Assembly (NCBI GenBank): GCA_963752045.1
Contig: CAVVWN010000014.1
Location: forward strand, 372,001 to 436,000
Source: DATKDF01 sp963752045
GTDB lineage: Bacteria > Acidobacteriota > Vicinamibacteria > Vicinamibacterales > SCN-69-37
DNA length: 64,000 nucleotides
Direction of reading: 5' to 3'
The notes beneath the pieces are model-generated. The model did not search any database. It was given only the letters and a program-made list of their open reading frames with translations, and was not told the DNA's origin. Below, one piece after another: positions 26,081 to 36,136 of the stretch (position 1 is its first letter; the number at the start of each line of letters is the position of its first letter). The position numbers were made by a program, and so were the translations under genes.

Positions 26081-26568
26081 CAATCCAGGTCGCGCAGCTC
26101 GTCGTCGAGCCTCGCCTCGACGCCGGCGGGCCAACGCGTGGGCAGCGCGGGTTCGGCGGCGCGTCGCCCCTGCCGGGCGCCCGCAAACCGGTGAACCGCG
26201 AACACGACCAGGCCCACGCTGAGCACGAGCGCGACGACCGGGGTCACGTAGAGAACGAGGTTGATCCCCTCAGCCGGCGGAGTAGCCAGCACGCGGTTGC
26301 CGTATTCGGCGACGTAGGCGTCGAGGATCTGCTGGCGGGCCTCGCCCGCCGCCAGTCTGGCTCGGATGTCGCGCCGGGCCTCCTCGGCCGCGGCCGACTG
26401 GTGTTCGGACACCTGCTGGCTGAAGCAACACGGCGCGATCAGCAGTTCTTCGATCGCGCGGGCCTCCTGCTCGAGGTTGGGTGGCTGCCGGGCACCCGCA
26501 GCGGCAAGCAAGACGGCAAGGAAGGCGACGACCATCGCCCTGACATGGCGCGAATGACGGGACGTCAT
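26080..26568 (-). CDS. ccmH: Cytochrome c-type biogenesis protein CcmH (CC-motif variant)
   Basis: A 162-residue membrane-anchored thiol protein that prepares apocytochrome c cysteines for heme ligation in system I. A signal/anchor (VVAFLAVLLAAAGA) is followed by EQEARAIEELLIAPCCFSQQVSEHQSAAAEEARRDIRARLAAGEARQQILDAYVAEYGNRVLATPP, the CcmH core, and a C-terminal TM (LVLYVTPVVALVLSVGLVVFAV). The active site reads APCCFSQ instead of the standard RCPxCQ: the two cysteines are adjacent, a variant seen in some Acidobacteria and deltaproteobacterial-type proteins. The start (26568) is one base after the stop of the radical SAM remnant. It fits the operon of multiheme cytochromes elsewhere in the window. 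Confidence 0.85.
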   Translation of the reverse strand: MTSRHSRHVRAMVVAFLAVLLAAAGARQPPNLEQEARAIEELLIAPCCFSQQVSEHQSAAAEEARRDIRARLAAGEARQQILDAYVAEYGNRVLATPPAEGINLVLYVTPVVALVLSVGLVVFAVHRFAGARQGRRAAEPALPTRWPAGVEARLDDELRDLD

Positions 26569-26569
26569 G

Positions 26570-27090
26570 TCACTCTGGCAACGCGAAAAGGGTGCCAGCG
26601 GCTCCCCGAGCGGTGTCGGGCTGATCGCGGGGCGCACGCCTGGCGTGGGCGGCAGAAGTACCCCGGCGCGGGGAGATCTCCCCGGTCCCGTGCCGGCCGA
26701 ACGCCTCGAGTACGGACTCGAGGACGGGCAGCGCGTACGCCGCCTGCCGGGCCCTGATGAGCGCGTCCCACAGCGGTTCGAACTTCTTCCAGCCGGCGGC
26801 GTACGCCGCGTGCCGGCCGGCCTGGATCCACGTCGGCTTGGTCCATGCGCCTCGCAGAATCGAGCCCCAGCGGTAGAAGTCGCGATAGGCCCGCCAGTAG
26901 CCGGCTTCGAGCTCGGCCGGAGCCATGCCCCGGCACTCGAAGACCGTATGGCGCGTGTCGTACAGGTCCCAGTTGCGATGCAACAGGCGCCCGGCGGCCT
27001 CCATCCGCCCGAAGAGCGCCGTGCCCGGATACGGCGTGAGGATGTGGAACGTGGCCGTTTCGACGCCCTGTTCGATCGCCCATTCAGCCG
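26570..27090 (-). pseudogene. Truncated B12-binding radical SAM protein (C-terminal fragment)
   Basis: The reverse strand encodes EWAIEQGVETATFHILTPYPGTALFGRMEAAGRLLHRNWDLYDTRHTVFECRGMAPAELEAGYWRAYRDFYRWGSI..., which is the C-terminal region of the cobalamin-binding radical SAM family (the TPYPGT and FYRW motifs). The B12 domain and the CxxxCxxC cluster-binding half are gone: homology stops near 27090, where the oppositely oriented CPBP gene begins. The fragment still ends with its own stop (26570-26572), one base before ccmH. It is therefore a remnant, though it may still be read as part of the ccmH leader. Confidence 0.75.
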
Positions 27091-27111
27091 GCTTGCCATA
27101 AGCTGACGTGC

Positions 27112-27825
27112 GTGCCCTCCGGATACCGGCCCATCGTCCAGAACGCGAACGGCCCGCGGCCGCTTGCCCTCGTCGTCGACCTTGCCATCTACGTCCCGGT
27201 GATGTTCCTGGTCAGAGAAGTCTACTTCCCGGAGATCGGGTTCATCGCCAACGGGCTGATGTGGTCGCTCACGACCCTGGTGGTTGCAGCCTGGCGAATG
27301 CGAGCCAGGGGAGTGACCTGGAGAGACCTCGGCCTGTGCAAGCCGGCGAGCTACGGGACCGCGACCATCGCGACCGCAGCCGTGCTTGGAATGGCTGTCG
27401 GGTCGATCGTCGTGTTTCAGGTACTGAACGATCAGATCGCGTTCGGACTCGCTCCCGACACGTCGGGCGAGGTTGCCGCGTCCAGATTTGGCGACCTGCG
27501 TGGCAACTGGGTCCTGTTCCTGATGATCATTCCGTTCGTCTGGCTCGAATCACTGCTGGAGGAAGTCCTGGACCGGGGCTTCCTGATGAACTGGATCGAG
27601 CGAATGCTCTCGAGCAGTCTCTTCGCTACGGTATTCGCGGTGATCGCACAGGCCGCGATCTTCGGCTTTCGGCATTCCCACGACCTGTCGGAACGATCGA
27701 TAACCGTCGGCCTGATCGGTCTGGCCATGGGCATTGGCTACGTCGCGTTCGGCAGGAACCTGTGGCCGCTCATCGTTGCTCATGGCGTCCTCAACACGCT
27801 GTCCATGCTGGACAGAGTCACATAG
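27112..27825 (+). CDS. CPBP-family intramembrane glutamic protease
   Basis: A 237-residue membrane protein with about seven hydrophobic helices. The CPBP (CAAX protease/bacteriocin-processing) signature is complete: ESLLEEVLDRGFLMN (Glu150-Glu151 and Arg155), IFGFRHSH (His188) and IVAHGVLNT (His224). Members cleave or process membrane-associated peptides, or confer immunity. The gene is transcribed against both neighbours, cuts into a radical SAM gene on its left and overlaps the last 46 bases of the malic enzyme gene on its right. That placement suggests it arrived by insertion. Its A+T content appears somewhat higher than its neighbours'. Confidence 0.85.
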   Translation: MPSGYRPIVQNANGPRPLALVVDLAIYVPVMFLVREVYFPEIGFIANGLMWSLTTLVVAAWRMRARGVTWRDLGLCKPASYGTATIATAAVLGMAVGSIVVFQVLNDQIAFGLAPDTSGEVAASRFGDLRGNWVLFLMIIPFVWLESLLEEVLDRGFLMNWIERMLSSSLFATVFAVIAQAAIFGFRHSHDLSERSITVGLIGLAMGIGYVAFGRNLWPLIVAHGVLNTLSMLDRVT

Positions 27826-29573
27826 GGCCCGGGCTCGTCGTCTTCCGCGGTCGCCGCCCGGTACGGGAGATACTCGGGGCGCCACATCGCGTCGAGCACG
27901 CGGCGCTCGATGTCGGCCCGCGTCTGGGGTGGCGCGGCGCCGGACTCGACGAGCGCGACGCCGACGGCGACCGCCACGTCGCGCGAAACGTGGCGCAGTT
28001 CTCGAAGAGGCGGGTAGATGGGGTCGCCGGCGCGCGGCGAGGCAGCCGTGAAGTCGACAAGCGCCCGTGCCGCCGCGACAAACGCCGCGTCGGGCAGGAA
28101 GCGGGCGCCGACGAGGCTCGCGCCAAGACCCACGCCGGGAAAGACGAGGGCGTTGTTCGCCTGACCAATCGTCTGTGTCCGCCCTCGATATTCCACCGGC
28201 GGAAACGGGCTGCCCGTGCCGACCACGGCCGCGCCGTTGGTCCACCTGATGAGGTCCGCAGGTGTCGCTTCGGTTTTCGTGTCGGGATTCGAGAGCGCCA
28301 GCACGACAGGCTGCGCACAGCCGGCCAGCATGTCGGTGACGATCTCGCGCGTGAACGCGCCGGGCCGCCCGGATGCGCCGACCAGCACCGTCGGCTTGAA
28401 ACCCCTCACGACCTCGGCCAGGCCGGAAACGCCGAGGGGGCCACGCTCCCAGCCGGCGGTGAAGTCCGGGTCTGCGGCAATCTCTTGCTTGGCGGCCGAG
28501 AGCCCCGGACGGTCGGCGAGTATCAGGCCCTTCGAATCGAGGCAGACGACGTGCCGTGAGAGCTCGCCGGCGGGCACGCCGGCATCAGCGAGGGCGGCCC
28601 GCAGGGCCATGGCCGACCCGGCGCCCGACGCGCCCGCGCCGAAGAACACGACGCGCGCGTCTTCGAGCCGGCCGCCCGTCTGCCGAAGCGCGCTCTGGAT
28701 CCCGGCCACGACGACGGCGCCGGTGCCCTGGATGTCGTCGTTGAACGACGGAATCCGCCGCCGGTACCGCTCCAGCACGTCGAACGCGTTCGTCTTCGCG
28801 AAGTCCTCCCACTGGACGATGGCGCGCGGGAAGGCCTCGGCAATGGCCTCGACCAGCTCGTCGAGGAGCGAGAAGTACGGCTCGCCTCTCAGCCGCCGAT
28901 GCCGCATGCCCAGGTACATCGGGTCGTCGAGTCGATCGGGGTTGTCGGTCCCGACGTCGAGATCGACTGGCAGGCAGTGCGTGGGATGGATGCCGGCGCC
29001 GACCGCGTAGAGCGCCAGCTTGCCGATGGCAATGGGCATGCCGCCCACGCCCTGGTCGCCGATGCCCAGGATGGCCTCGTTGTCGGTGACGACGATCACG
29101 CGAGGCTCGAGGCACGCGGCATTCTGAAGCAGCGTGGCGATGCGGCCCCGTTCGTTCGGCGAGACGTAGACGCCGCGCGACCGACGATAGATGTGGCTGT
29201 ACTCTTCGCACGCCTTGCCGACGGTCGGCGTGTAGATGACGGGCACCATCTCTTCGAGGTGGTCCACCACGAGCCGGCAGAAGAGCGTCTCGTTCCGGTC
29301 CTGCAGGCCGGCAAGGAAGAGGTAGCGACGGACGTCGTCACCCGCCTTCAGGTAGTTGCCGTAGGCGCGCGCAAGCTGCTCGGAGGGCGTCTGCACGGCG
29401 GGAGGAAGCAGCCCCGCGAGACCGAGGGCATCGCGTTCCTCCCGCGTGAAACAGGTCCCCTTGTTGAGGACCGGGTCGTCTTTGAGCGCCGGTCCCCTCG
29501 TGAAGACGGCCAGGTACCGCTCCCCGGTGCGCGGGTCGGAGCGCTCCGCGAATCGTCGAGCGCCTGGCCGCAT
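27780..29573 (-). CDS. NAD-type malic enzyme
   Basis: A 597-residue oxidative decarboxylase converting malate to pyruvate and CO2. It contains the N-domain NKGTCFTREERDALGLAGLLPP and DRNETLFCRLVVDHLEEMVPVIYTPTVGKACEEYSHIYRR, the metal-binding FNDDIQGTGAVVVAGI, the nucleotide loop VVFFGAGASGAGSAMAL, and LALSNPDTKTEATPADLI. The family core ends at MWRPEYLPYR; the remaining ~25 residues (AATAEDDEPGPYVTLSSMDSVLRTP) are unusual, and the last 15 are encoded on the antisense strand of the CPBP gene, so the native stop seems to have been lost. The gene follows citrate synthase at 9 bp, on the same strand. Confidence 0.95.
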   Translation of the reverse strand: MRPGARRFAERSDPRTGERYLAVFTRGPALKDDPVLNKGTCFTREERDALGLAGLLPPAVQTPSEQLARAYGNYLKAGDDVRRYLFLAGLQDRNETLFCRLVVDHLEEMVPVIYTPTVGKACEEYSHIYRRSRGVYVSPNERGRIATLLQNAACLEPRVIVVTDNEAILGIGDQGVGGMPIAIGKLALYAVGAGIHPTHCLPVDLDVGTDNPDRLDDPMYLGMRHRRLRGEPYFSLLDELVEAIAEAFPRAIVQWEDFAKTNAFDVLERYRRRIPSFNDDIQGTGAVVVAGIQSALRQTGGRLEDARVVFFGAGASGAGSAMALRAALADAGVPAGELSRHVVCLDSKGLILADRPGLSAAKQEIAADPDFTAGWERGPLGVSGLAEVVRGFKPTVLVGASGRPGAFTREIVTDMLAGCAQPVVLALSNPDTKTEATPADLIRWTNGAAVVGTGSPFPPVEYRGRTQTIGQANNALVFPGVGLGASLVGARFLPDAAFVAAARALVDFTAASPRAGDPIYPPLRELRHVSRDVAVAVGVALVESGAAPPQTRADIERRVLDAMWRPEYLPYRAATAEDDEPGPYVTLSSMDSVLRTP

Positions 29574-29582
29574 GGCCTCGTC

Positions 29583-30887
<1,305 letters not shown>

Positions 30888-30944
30888 GGGAAGTCCTCCA
30901 GGGAGCCTCGCGGCTCCGGTCCAACTGAAGATCTCAAAGCAAGA

Positions 30945-30982
30945 CCGGTACCTCCGCTGACCCCGGCAAGGTGCGGTACCGG
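30945..30982. promoter_or_regulatory. Inverted repeat upstream of citrate synthase
   Basis: CCGGTACC (30945-30952) and GGTACCGG (30975-30982) form a perfect 8-bp inverted repeat with a 22-bp spacer, 58 bp upstream of the gltA start. It could be an operator or a hairpin in the leader. The rest of the 30888-31097 gap shows no gene. Confidence 0.35.
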
Positions 30983-31097
30983 AACGGGTCTGGCGGCGTC
31001 ACGGACAGCTACGGCAGCGGGATTTTGCGCGGGTTCAGGGCTTTGTCCGCGGCTCGCTCATTCGGGCCCGCCCGAGGATCGGCGCGCTCCCGGGGGG

Positions 31098-32216
31098 TCA
31101 GTACCCGCAGTGGTCGCCGAGGTCGCTCGAGGCAGGGTCGTGCTGCCAGCCGGCACCTCGCGTGAGCGTCGCCGTCCACACGAGCCACCGATTGCGGTCG
31201 TCCGGACGATGGAGCTCGACCGTCAGCCGGTCGTCGGTGACGTCGAGCAGGGCGAACCCCGGACCGTAGTACTCGAAGGCGGGAGGCACGGTGTCGGGGC
31301 GCACGCCATTGCCGGCCCGGCCCGGCCCCTTGCACTTCGCCGTACTGCCGGCCACGACAAGCGCCGTCGTGGACGCCTCGTCGCTCAGGGCCTCTGCGTA
31401 GAACTGCAGATTGTGGTCGTGACCCGCGAGATACAAATCGACGTCGGACAGCACGTGGTCGTCGAAGAACTCCTTGAACTGCCGGCCCCGCCAGTTGACC
31501 ACCCACAGGTCCCTGAACGACCCGGCATTGCCGTGCGAGCCGTTGGACAGGTACGGGTGATGCCCCACCGCAATGCGCCACGGCGCGGCCGTCTGCCCGA
31601 TGGCCTGAATCCACTCGGCCGGTTCGAGCTCCGACGCGGCTTCCTCGCGCCGCACGAGGTAGTTCGTGTCGAGCGCCCAGACATGGACCGGACCGGCACG
31701 CAGGTCGTAGAAGTGCGCGTTGCCGTACGCCCCTTCGGTGTCGCGAATCCAGGCGAGCTCGCGCCGGGCGCGCGAAAGCGTGGGGCGCACCGGCCCCCAA
31801 TCGTGGTTGCCGAGCACGAAGTAGGCCGGCAGGCCGTAGCTCCCGACGATGGCCGCGAGCTTCCGCCGGTCGTCGTCGTTGCCGATGCCGGCCGGATAGA
31901 GGTTGTCGCCGAGAAAGAACGCGAACGCGCACGCGGGCGACCCCGCCTCGCCGAATCCGGCGGTGCAGACCTCCCGCACCCGGCTCGCCACCTGCGCCTG
32001 AATGCTTCCCGGCGCGCCAAGCTCCCCGGAATCGCCGAGCGCCACGAACCGCAGGCGTGCGCCGGCACCAGGCGGCGGCTCCTCGTGCTTGAAGAGACAG
32101 GATGGGTCGCAGACGGCGTCCACGTCGGCCGCAGGCAGCTGAATCGGTGGCAGGCCACAGCCGGAAAGCGCCGCCGACCATAGCGTGATGATGAGAAGGA
32201 CGCGCACCTGCGACAT
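31098..32216 (-). CDS. Metallophosphoesterase lipoprotein (purple acid phosphatase-like)
   Basis: About 372 residues from ATG 32216, with a lipoprotein signal ending in ALSGC. The calcineurin-like core shows every metal-binding block: VALGDSGE, FFLGDNLYPAGIG, VLGNHDWG, IAVGHHPYLSNGSHG and LAGHDHNLQFY. This arrangement, with GDN-x-Y and NHDWG, is that of tartrate-resistant (purple) acid phosphatases. The mature enzyme would remove phosphate from organic esters at the cell surface. The gene follows the PhoD gene at 57 bp on the same strand, so the two may serve phosphate scavenging together. Confidence 0.9.
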   Translation of the reverse strand: MSQVRVLLIITLWSAALSGCGLPPIQLPAADVDAVCDPSCLFKHEEPPPGAGARLRFVALGDSGELGAPGSIQAQVASRVREVCTAGFGEAGSPACAFAFFLGDNLYPAGIGNDDDRRKLAAIVGSYGLPAYFVLGNHDWGPVRPTLSRARRELAWIRDTEGAYGNAHFYDLRAGPVHVWALDTNYLVRREEAASELEPAEWIQAIGQTAAPWRIAVGHHPYLSNGSHGNAGSFRDLWVVNWRGRQFKEFFDDHVLSDVDLYLAGHDHNLQFYAEALSDEASTTALVVAGSTAKCKGPGRAGNGVRPDTVPPAFEYYGPGFALLDVTDDRLTVELHRPDDRNRWLVWTATLTRGAGWQHDPASSDLGDHCGY

Positions 32217-32273
32217 GCCGGACTGTCGAGGATACACGAGGTGCCAGCCGTCCATGCCGACCTGGGCACGGAT

Positions 32274-33839
32274 TCAGCCGCGCGACGCGCCGGGCCGTCC
32301 GTCCTCGACGACGAACGTCGCCTTCGTGCCCACGGTGCCGCCCGGCCGTGTGACGAAATCCACCACCTGATATCGCGCGGTGAGGCGGGCCGGAGTGAGA
32401 TCGCAGGAGACGTACCCGCGCTGCTGGTTGTGAAACCGCACGAACGGGTTCTCCCCGAGCAGCGTGTCCAGGCTGGGCGGCGCGTCACGACCGTCGCCGC
32501 CGGAGCTGATCGACGTCACGACAAGCTCGGTGCCGACCGTCGGAGACCGGTCGTCGGCGAAGTCGAGCTTCAGGTCGTTGACCCAGTTGCTGTGGATGTC
32601 TCCCGTGAGGACGACCGGATTGGCCACGCCCCGGTCGTGGAGAAACCGCAGCAGCCGGTCGCGATCGGCCGCGTAGCCGGGCCACTGGTCCATCGAAAGC
32701 CGCACCTCGTCGCCGGCCTGCCGGTCGGCCGGCGCCATCATCACCTGCTGCGGCACGATGTTCCACCGCGTGGACGACTGATCCAGCCCGTCATGAAGCC
32801 ATCGCTCCTGATCGCGACCGAGCAGCGTAGCCGCCGGGTCGAACGCCTCCGGACAGGGTACTTTCGAGCCGTCGCCGCACGGCTGGTTGCTCCGGTACTG
32901 CCGCGTGTCGAGGATGAAGAACGACGCGAGGTTGCCGTAACGGAACTGCCGGTAGAGCGAGAGCGCGGCGCCGCGGGGCATCGACGTCCGGCGCAGCGGC
33001 ATGTGCTCGTAGTAGGCCTGGTAGGCGCCGGCGCGACGCGCAAGGAAGGCCTCGGCCGGGTCGTCGCGCTCGGAGATGGCGTCGGCGTAGTTGTTGTCCA
33101 CCTCGTGGTCGTCCCACGTGAGCCACCACGGACACGCGGCATGCGCGGCCTGCAGGTCCGGATCGGTCTTGTAGAGCGCGTACCGGTTGCGATAGTCGTC
33201 GAGCGAGAAGATCTCGCCGCCCGTATGCTTGCGCGGGCGGTTGTCGATGCCGGCGCCTTCGTAGATGTAGTCGCCGAGAAAGAACATGAGGTCGAGACCT
33301 TCGCCAGCCAGTTGCCTGTAGGCCGTGTAGTAGCCCTGCTCGTAGTGCTGGCAGGACGCGAACGCGAACCGCAGACGGTCGATGCCGGCCGCCGCGCGCG
33401 GCAGCGTGCGGGTCCGGCCGACCGCACTGACCTCGTTGCCGGTGCGGAACCGGTACCAGTACCAGCGATCCGGCTCGAGCCCTTCGACTTCGACGTGCAC
33501 GGCGTGCGCCCACTCGGGACGTGCGGTGATGGTGCCGCGCTGGGCGAGACGACTCATCCGCTCGTCGCGCGCGATCTCCCAGGTGACGTCCACCGGCGTG
33601 GCCGGCATGCCGCCGCCGTCGAGCGGGCTTGGCGAGAGGCGCGTCCACAACACGACGCCGTCCGGAGTCGGGTCCCCGGAGGCCACGCCGAGCGTGAACG
33701 GCGACGACTGGAATCGCATGGGGCGCAGGGGCGCCGCGAGCAGCCGCGCGGCCGGCAGCCCGGCCAGCATCAAGCCGCCGCCGAGCAGCGCGCGGCGGGA
33801 CATCACCGTGGAGAGCCAGCGATCGACCGGACGAGACAT
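32274..33839 (-). CDS. phoD: Alkaline phosphatase D
   Basis: About 521 residues from ATG 33839 (an adjacent ATG at 33842 is also in frame). A Tat-type leader (MSRRALLGGGLMLAGLPAARLLA) precedes the PhoD N-domain (FTLGVASGDPTPDGVVLWTRLSP) and the metallophosphatase domain (RFAFASCQHYEQGYYTAYRQL, LMFFLGDYIYEG, WLTWDDHEVDNNYAD, VLTGDIHSNWVNDLKL). The conserved Cys in ASCQ coordinates iron in PhoD. Family members are Fe/Ca-dependent phosphomono- and diesterases exported folded. The ribosome-binding site GGAGG overlaps the end of the acylase gene, whose stop overlaps this start, so the two are coupled. Confidence 0.93.
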   Translation of the reverse strand: MSRPVDRWLSTVMSRRALLGGGLMLAGLPAARLLAAPLRPMRFQSSPFTLGVASGDPTPDGVVLWTRLSPSPLDGGGMPATPVDVTWEIARDERMSRLAQRGTITARPEWAHAVHVEVEGLEPDRWYWYRFRTGNEVSAVGRTRTLPRAAAGIDRLRFAFASCQHYEQGYYTAYRQLAGEGLDLMFFLGDYIYEGAGIDNRPRKHTGGEIFSLDDYRNRYALYKTDPDLQAAHAACPWWLTWDDHEVDNNYADAISERDDPAEAFLARRAGAYQAYYEHMPLRRTSMPRGAALSLYRQFRYGNLASFFILDTRQYRSNQPCGDGSKVPCPEAFDPAATLLGRDQERWLHDGLDQSSTRWNIVPQQVMMAPADRQAGDEVRLSMDQWPGYAADRDRLLRFLHDRGVANPVVLTGDIHSNWVNDLKLDFADDRSPTVGTELVVTSISSGGDGRDAPPSLDTLLGENPFVRFHNQQRGYVSCDLTPARLTARYQVVDFVTRPGGTVGTKATFVVEDGRPGASRG

Positions 33840-36037
33840 CATCCTCCTCCCAGCCGCGACCGACGCGCGTTCGCCTCGACCGGGGCCCCCGGGCGATAGC
33901 GAGAGACGGCCGCGGCGTCGACATCGCGCTCGGTGAACGCCACCTTCTTCAACTCTCCGCGCGCGAACATCTCTGCCTGATCGGCGTGCCAGCGAGAGTC
34001 CGGATGGGGACTCTGGCCGTAGGCCAGCACCGAGTAGGCCCGCGGCACGTCGCCGAATTCGACGGCGAGCACCCAGCCGTCCCCGGTCGAGGCGACGAGC
34101 TTGTCGTCGGCCTCGTCGCGCGTGAAGCCGAGCACGCGGAAGCAGCCGAGCGCGCCCGAACAGCCGCCCACGGGAACGTCGACGTCTCCGCGGCGCACGC
34201 GATGCACCTCGCCCCACGCCACGTCCACGCTGCCGTACCTGCGCGTCGTCTCGTCGACGGCCCAGGTGAAGGCCTCGACCGCGCGCGCCGTGTCGGCCAG
34301 CCCGCGGGGCGTTTTCAGGGGATCGGCGGCAGTCCAGACCACCGCGAACTGCTCCTCGGCCGGCCGCCGGCCGGCGTACTGCGACCACCAGACGTCGAAC
34401 AGCACGGCGCCGCGGCTCTCGGGCGCGGCCGTGTTGTCCCAGCGCTCGAGCATGGCCAGCGCTCCGGCCACGTCGCCGGCCGGCCGGGTCGCCCGCACGG
34501 CCTTCAGCAGATCCGGCTTCACGCGATCGGCAAGCAGCATACGGTAGCTGTGTTTCAGCCGTACGACGTCTTCCAGGCTCAGGCGGGCGTTGTTGCCGAT
34601 GAGCTCGATCGCGTGCTGGCTGCGGAGCCGGAGCATCGGCGGCTCGATGTTCGGGTACGCGTAGGAGCCAGGAACCTTCTCGCGTACGTTCGCGAAGTGC
34701 GGCGAGTCGTTCTCGTTGTGAATGTAGCCGCCCTTCGGGTTGCGAAGCTGTGGCAGCGCCTCGAACGGCACGTACCGTGTCCACATCTCGCCGGTCTCAC
34801 CGACCGGCGTCGCCGCACCGCCGCGTTCGTGCGGAAGGAGCGGCAGGGCGGCGTTCCAGAGGTAGACGATGTTGCCGGCGCGGTCGGCATAGGTGTAGTT
34901 CGACGTCACGAGCGCGCGAATGCGCATCGCCTCGGTCCATTCGCCGAGCGAGCGGGCCCGCATCATCCGCAGGAACTGCTCGCCGGCCCGGTACTCGAGA
35001 TCGCCGGCGGTCCTGGCCACGTACAGCGTGGCCGGCGTCCGATGCACCACGGGACCGAGCGGCGTCGATTCGATGTCGCGGGTCTCGGACGACAAGCCCG
35101 CGTCGGTCGCAAACTCGACCGTACGCGTGGTGCGCGCGATGGGCAGCGAGGCGCCGTCGAGCAGGTAGCGATCGGCGCGATCGGGATCAATTGCGAGCGC
35201 GTAGACCTCCGTCAGGTCTCCGCTGTTGCTGTTGGTCGTGGCCCAGCCGAGGTTCCGGTTGAAGCCCCCGACGATGCCGAACGCGCCGCCAATGCGGAAG
35301 TCCCCATAGAAGTCGACGATGCCCGGCACGGTGAGATGGGCTTCGTAGTAGCCGGCCGTCCATGCGAGGTGCGGGTTGCGGAGCAGGATGGCCTTCCGCG
35401 ATTTCGTCCGGCTCGGCGCGAGCGCCCAGGCGTTCGACCCGTCTTCGCTCACGGACATCTCGGCGGATTCCGGAGGGCCGGGTCCATCCCGCGCGCCGCC
35501 GCTCCTCCCTTCGAGCGCCGCGCGGAACCGACGCACTCGCGCGGCCGACGGTCCGTCACCGATGTGGAGCGCGGCCACGTCGTAGCCGCTGAAGTCGGCC
35601 GGCATGCCCGGGGGGAAGTCTTCGCTGTTGAGCTCGACGTACCGGCTCACGCCGGCCGCAAAACCGTCGTAGACGTCGCGCGTTTCCTGATCGAGCAGGT
35701 GATAGGTCTCGATGGCGCGATCGCGCGCGCGCAGCGCCTCGAAGTCGGCCTCGAGCGACTCCCTCCCGCGGAAGCGCGCCGCAAGACCGCGCGCGCCGAC
35801 GAGCCGCATCGGCGTCCGGTCCCCGTAATCCTCACACTGCACCCATGCGAGGGCGTACCCGGCGGCGCGCAGGTTCTCGGCGCGAATGTGCGGCACTCCG
35901 TGCGCCGTCCGGACCACCTCGACCTGCTGCCAGAGGTCGTCGGCCTCCGGGGTGAGCGCGGTCGCCCGCGGGGCCTCGGCAGCAAACGCGAGCGCGAGCG
36001 GCACGACAGCGGCTGCGAGAAGGGTCTTCAGTCGCAT
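33839..36037 (-). CDS. Penicillin acylase-family N-terminal nucleophile hydrolase
   Basis: A 732-residue exported Ntn hydrolase. The signal peptide (MRLKTLLAAAVVPLALAFAAEA) precedes the alpha subunit (VEVVRTAHGVPHIRAENLRAAGYALAWVQCEDYGDR). The autocatalytic cleavage site is SEDGSNAWALAPSRTKSRKAILLRNPHLAW, where the Ser after Gly becomes the N-terminal nucleophile of the beta subunit, followed by GWATTNSNSGDLTEVY. Family enzymes hydrolyse beta-lactam side chains, acyl-homoserine lactones or acyl-amino acids. Similarity to the acylase group with the signature VRTAHGVPHI is clear; the actual substrate is not. It is co-translated with phoD. Confidence 0.88.
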   Translation of the reverse strand: MRLKTLLAAAVVPLALAFAAEAPRATALTPEADDLWQQVEVVRTAHGVPHIRAENLRAAGYALAWVQCEDYGDRTPMRLVGARGLAARFRGRESLEADFEALRARDRAIETYHLLDQETRDVYDGFAAGVSRYVELNSEDFPPGMPADFSGYDVAALHIGDGPSAARVRRFRAALEGRSGGARDGPGPPESAEMSVSEDGSNAWALAPSRTKSRKAILLRNPHLAWTAGYYEAHLTVPGIVDFYGDFRIGGAFGIVGGFNRNLGWATTNSNSGDLTEVYALAIDPDRADRYLLDGASLPIARTTRTVEFATDAGLSSETRDIESTPLGPVVHRTPATLYVARTAGDLEYRAGEQFLRMMRARSLGEWTEAMRIRALVTSNYTYADRAGNIVYLWNAALPLLPHERGGAATPVGETGEMWTRYVPFEALPQLRNPKGGYIHNENDSPHFANVREKVPGSYAYPNIEPPMLRLRSQHAIELIGNNARLSLEDVVRLKHSYRMLLADRVKPDLLKAVRATRPAGDVAGALAMLERWDNTAAPESRGAVLFDVWWSQYAGRRPAEEQFAVVWTAADPLKTPRGLADTARAVEAFTWAVDETTRRYGSVDVAWGEVHRVRRGDVDVPVGGCSGALGCFRVLGFTRDEADDKLVASTGDGWVLAVEFGDVPRAYSVLAYGQSPHPDSRWHADQAEMFARGELKKVAFTERDVDAAAVSRYRPGAPVEANARRSRLGGG

Positions 36038-36136
36038 GCGACGAGCTCCCGGATGGAATTGGCGGGTAGCATACTCCTTCCGTGGATGTCGCGACCGGGC
36101 GCCGCCTCTGGTCAGAGTAGACTAGCGCCCTCCCGT

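Noticed and set aside
30888..31097. Possible short gene between citrate synthase and the metallophosphoesterase
   Set aside because: No frame with a plausible start and ribosome-binding site; the interval better fits leader and promoter DNA.
33986..36136. Long + strand extension in frame with cstA
   Set aside because: It is antisense to the penicillin acylase-family gene; CstA has its normal N-terminus at 36137, so the extension is not coding.
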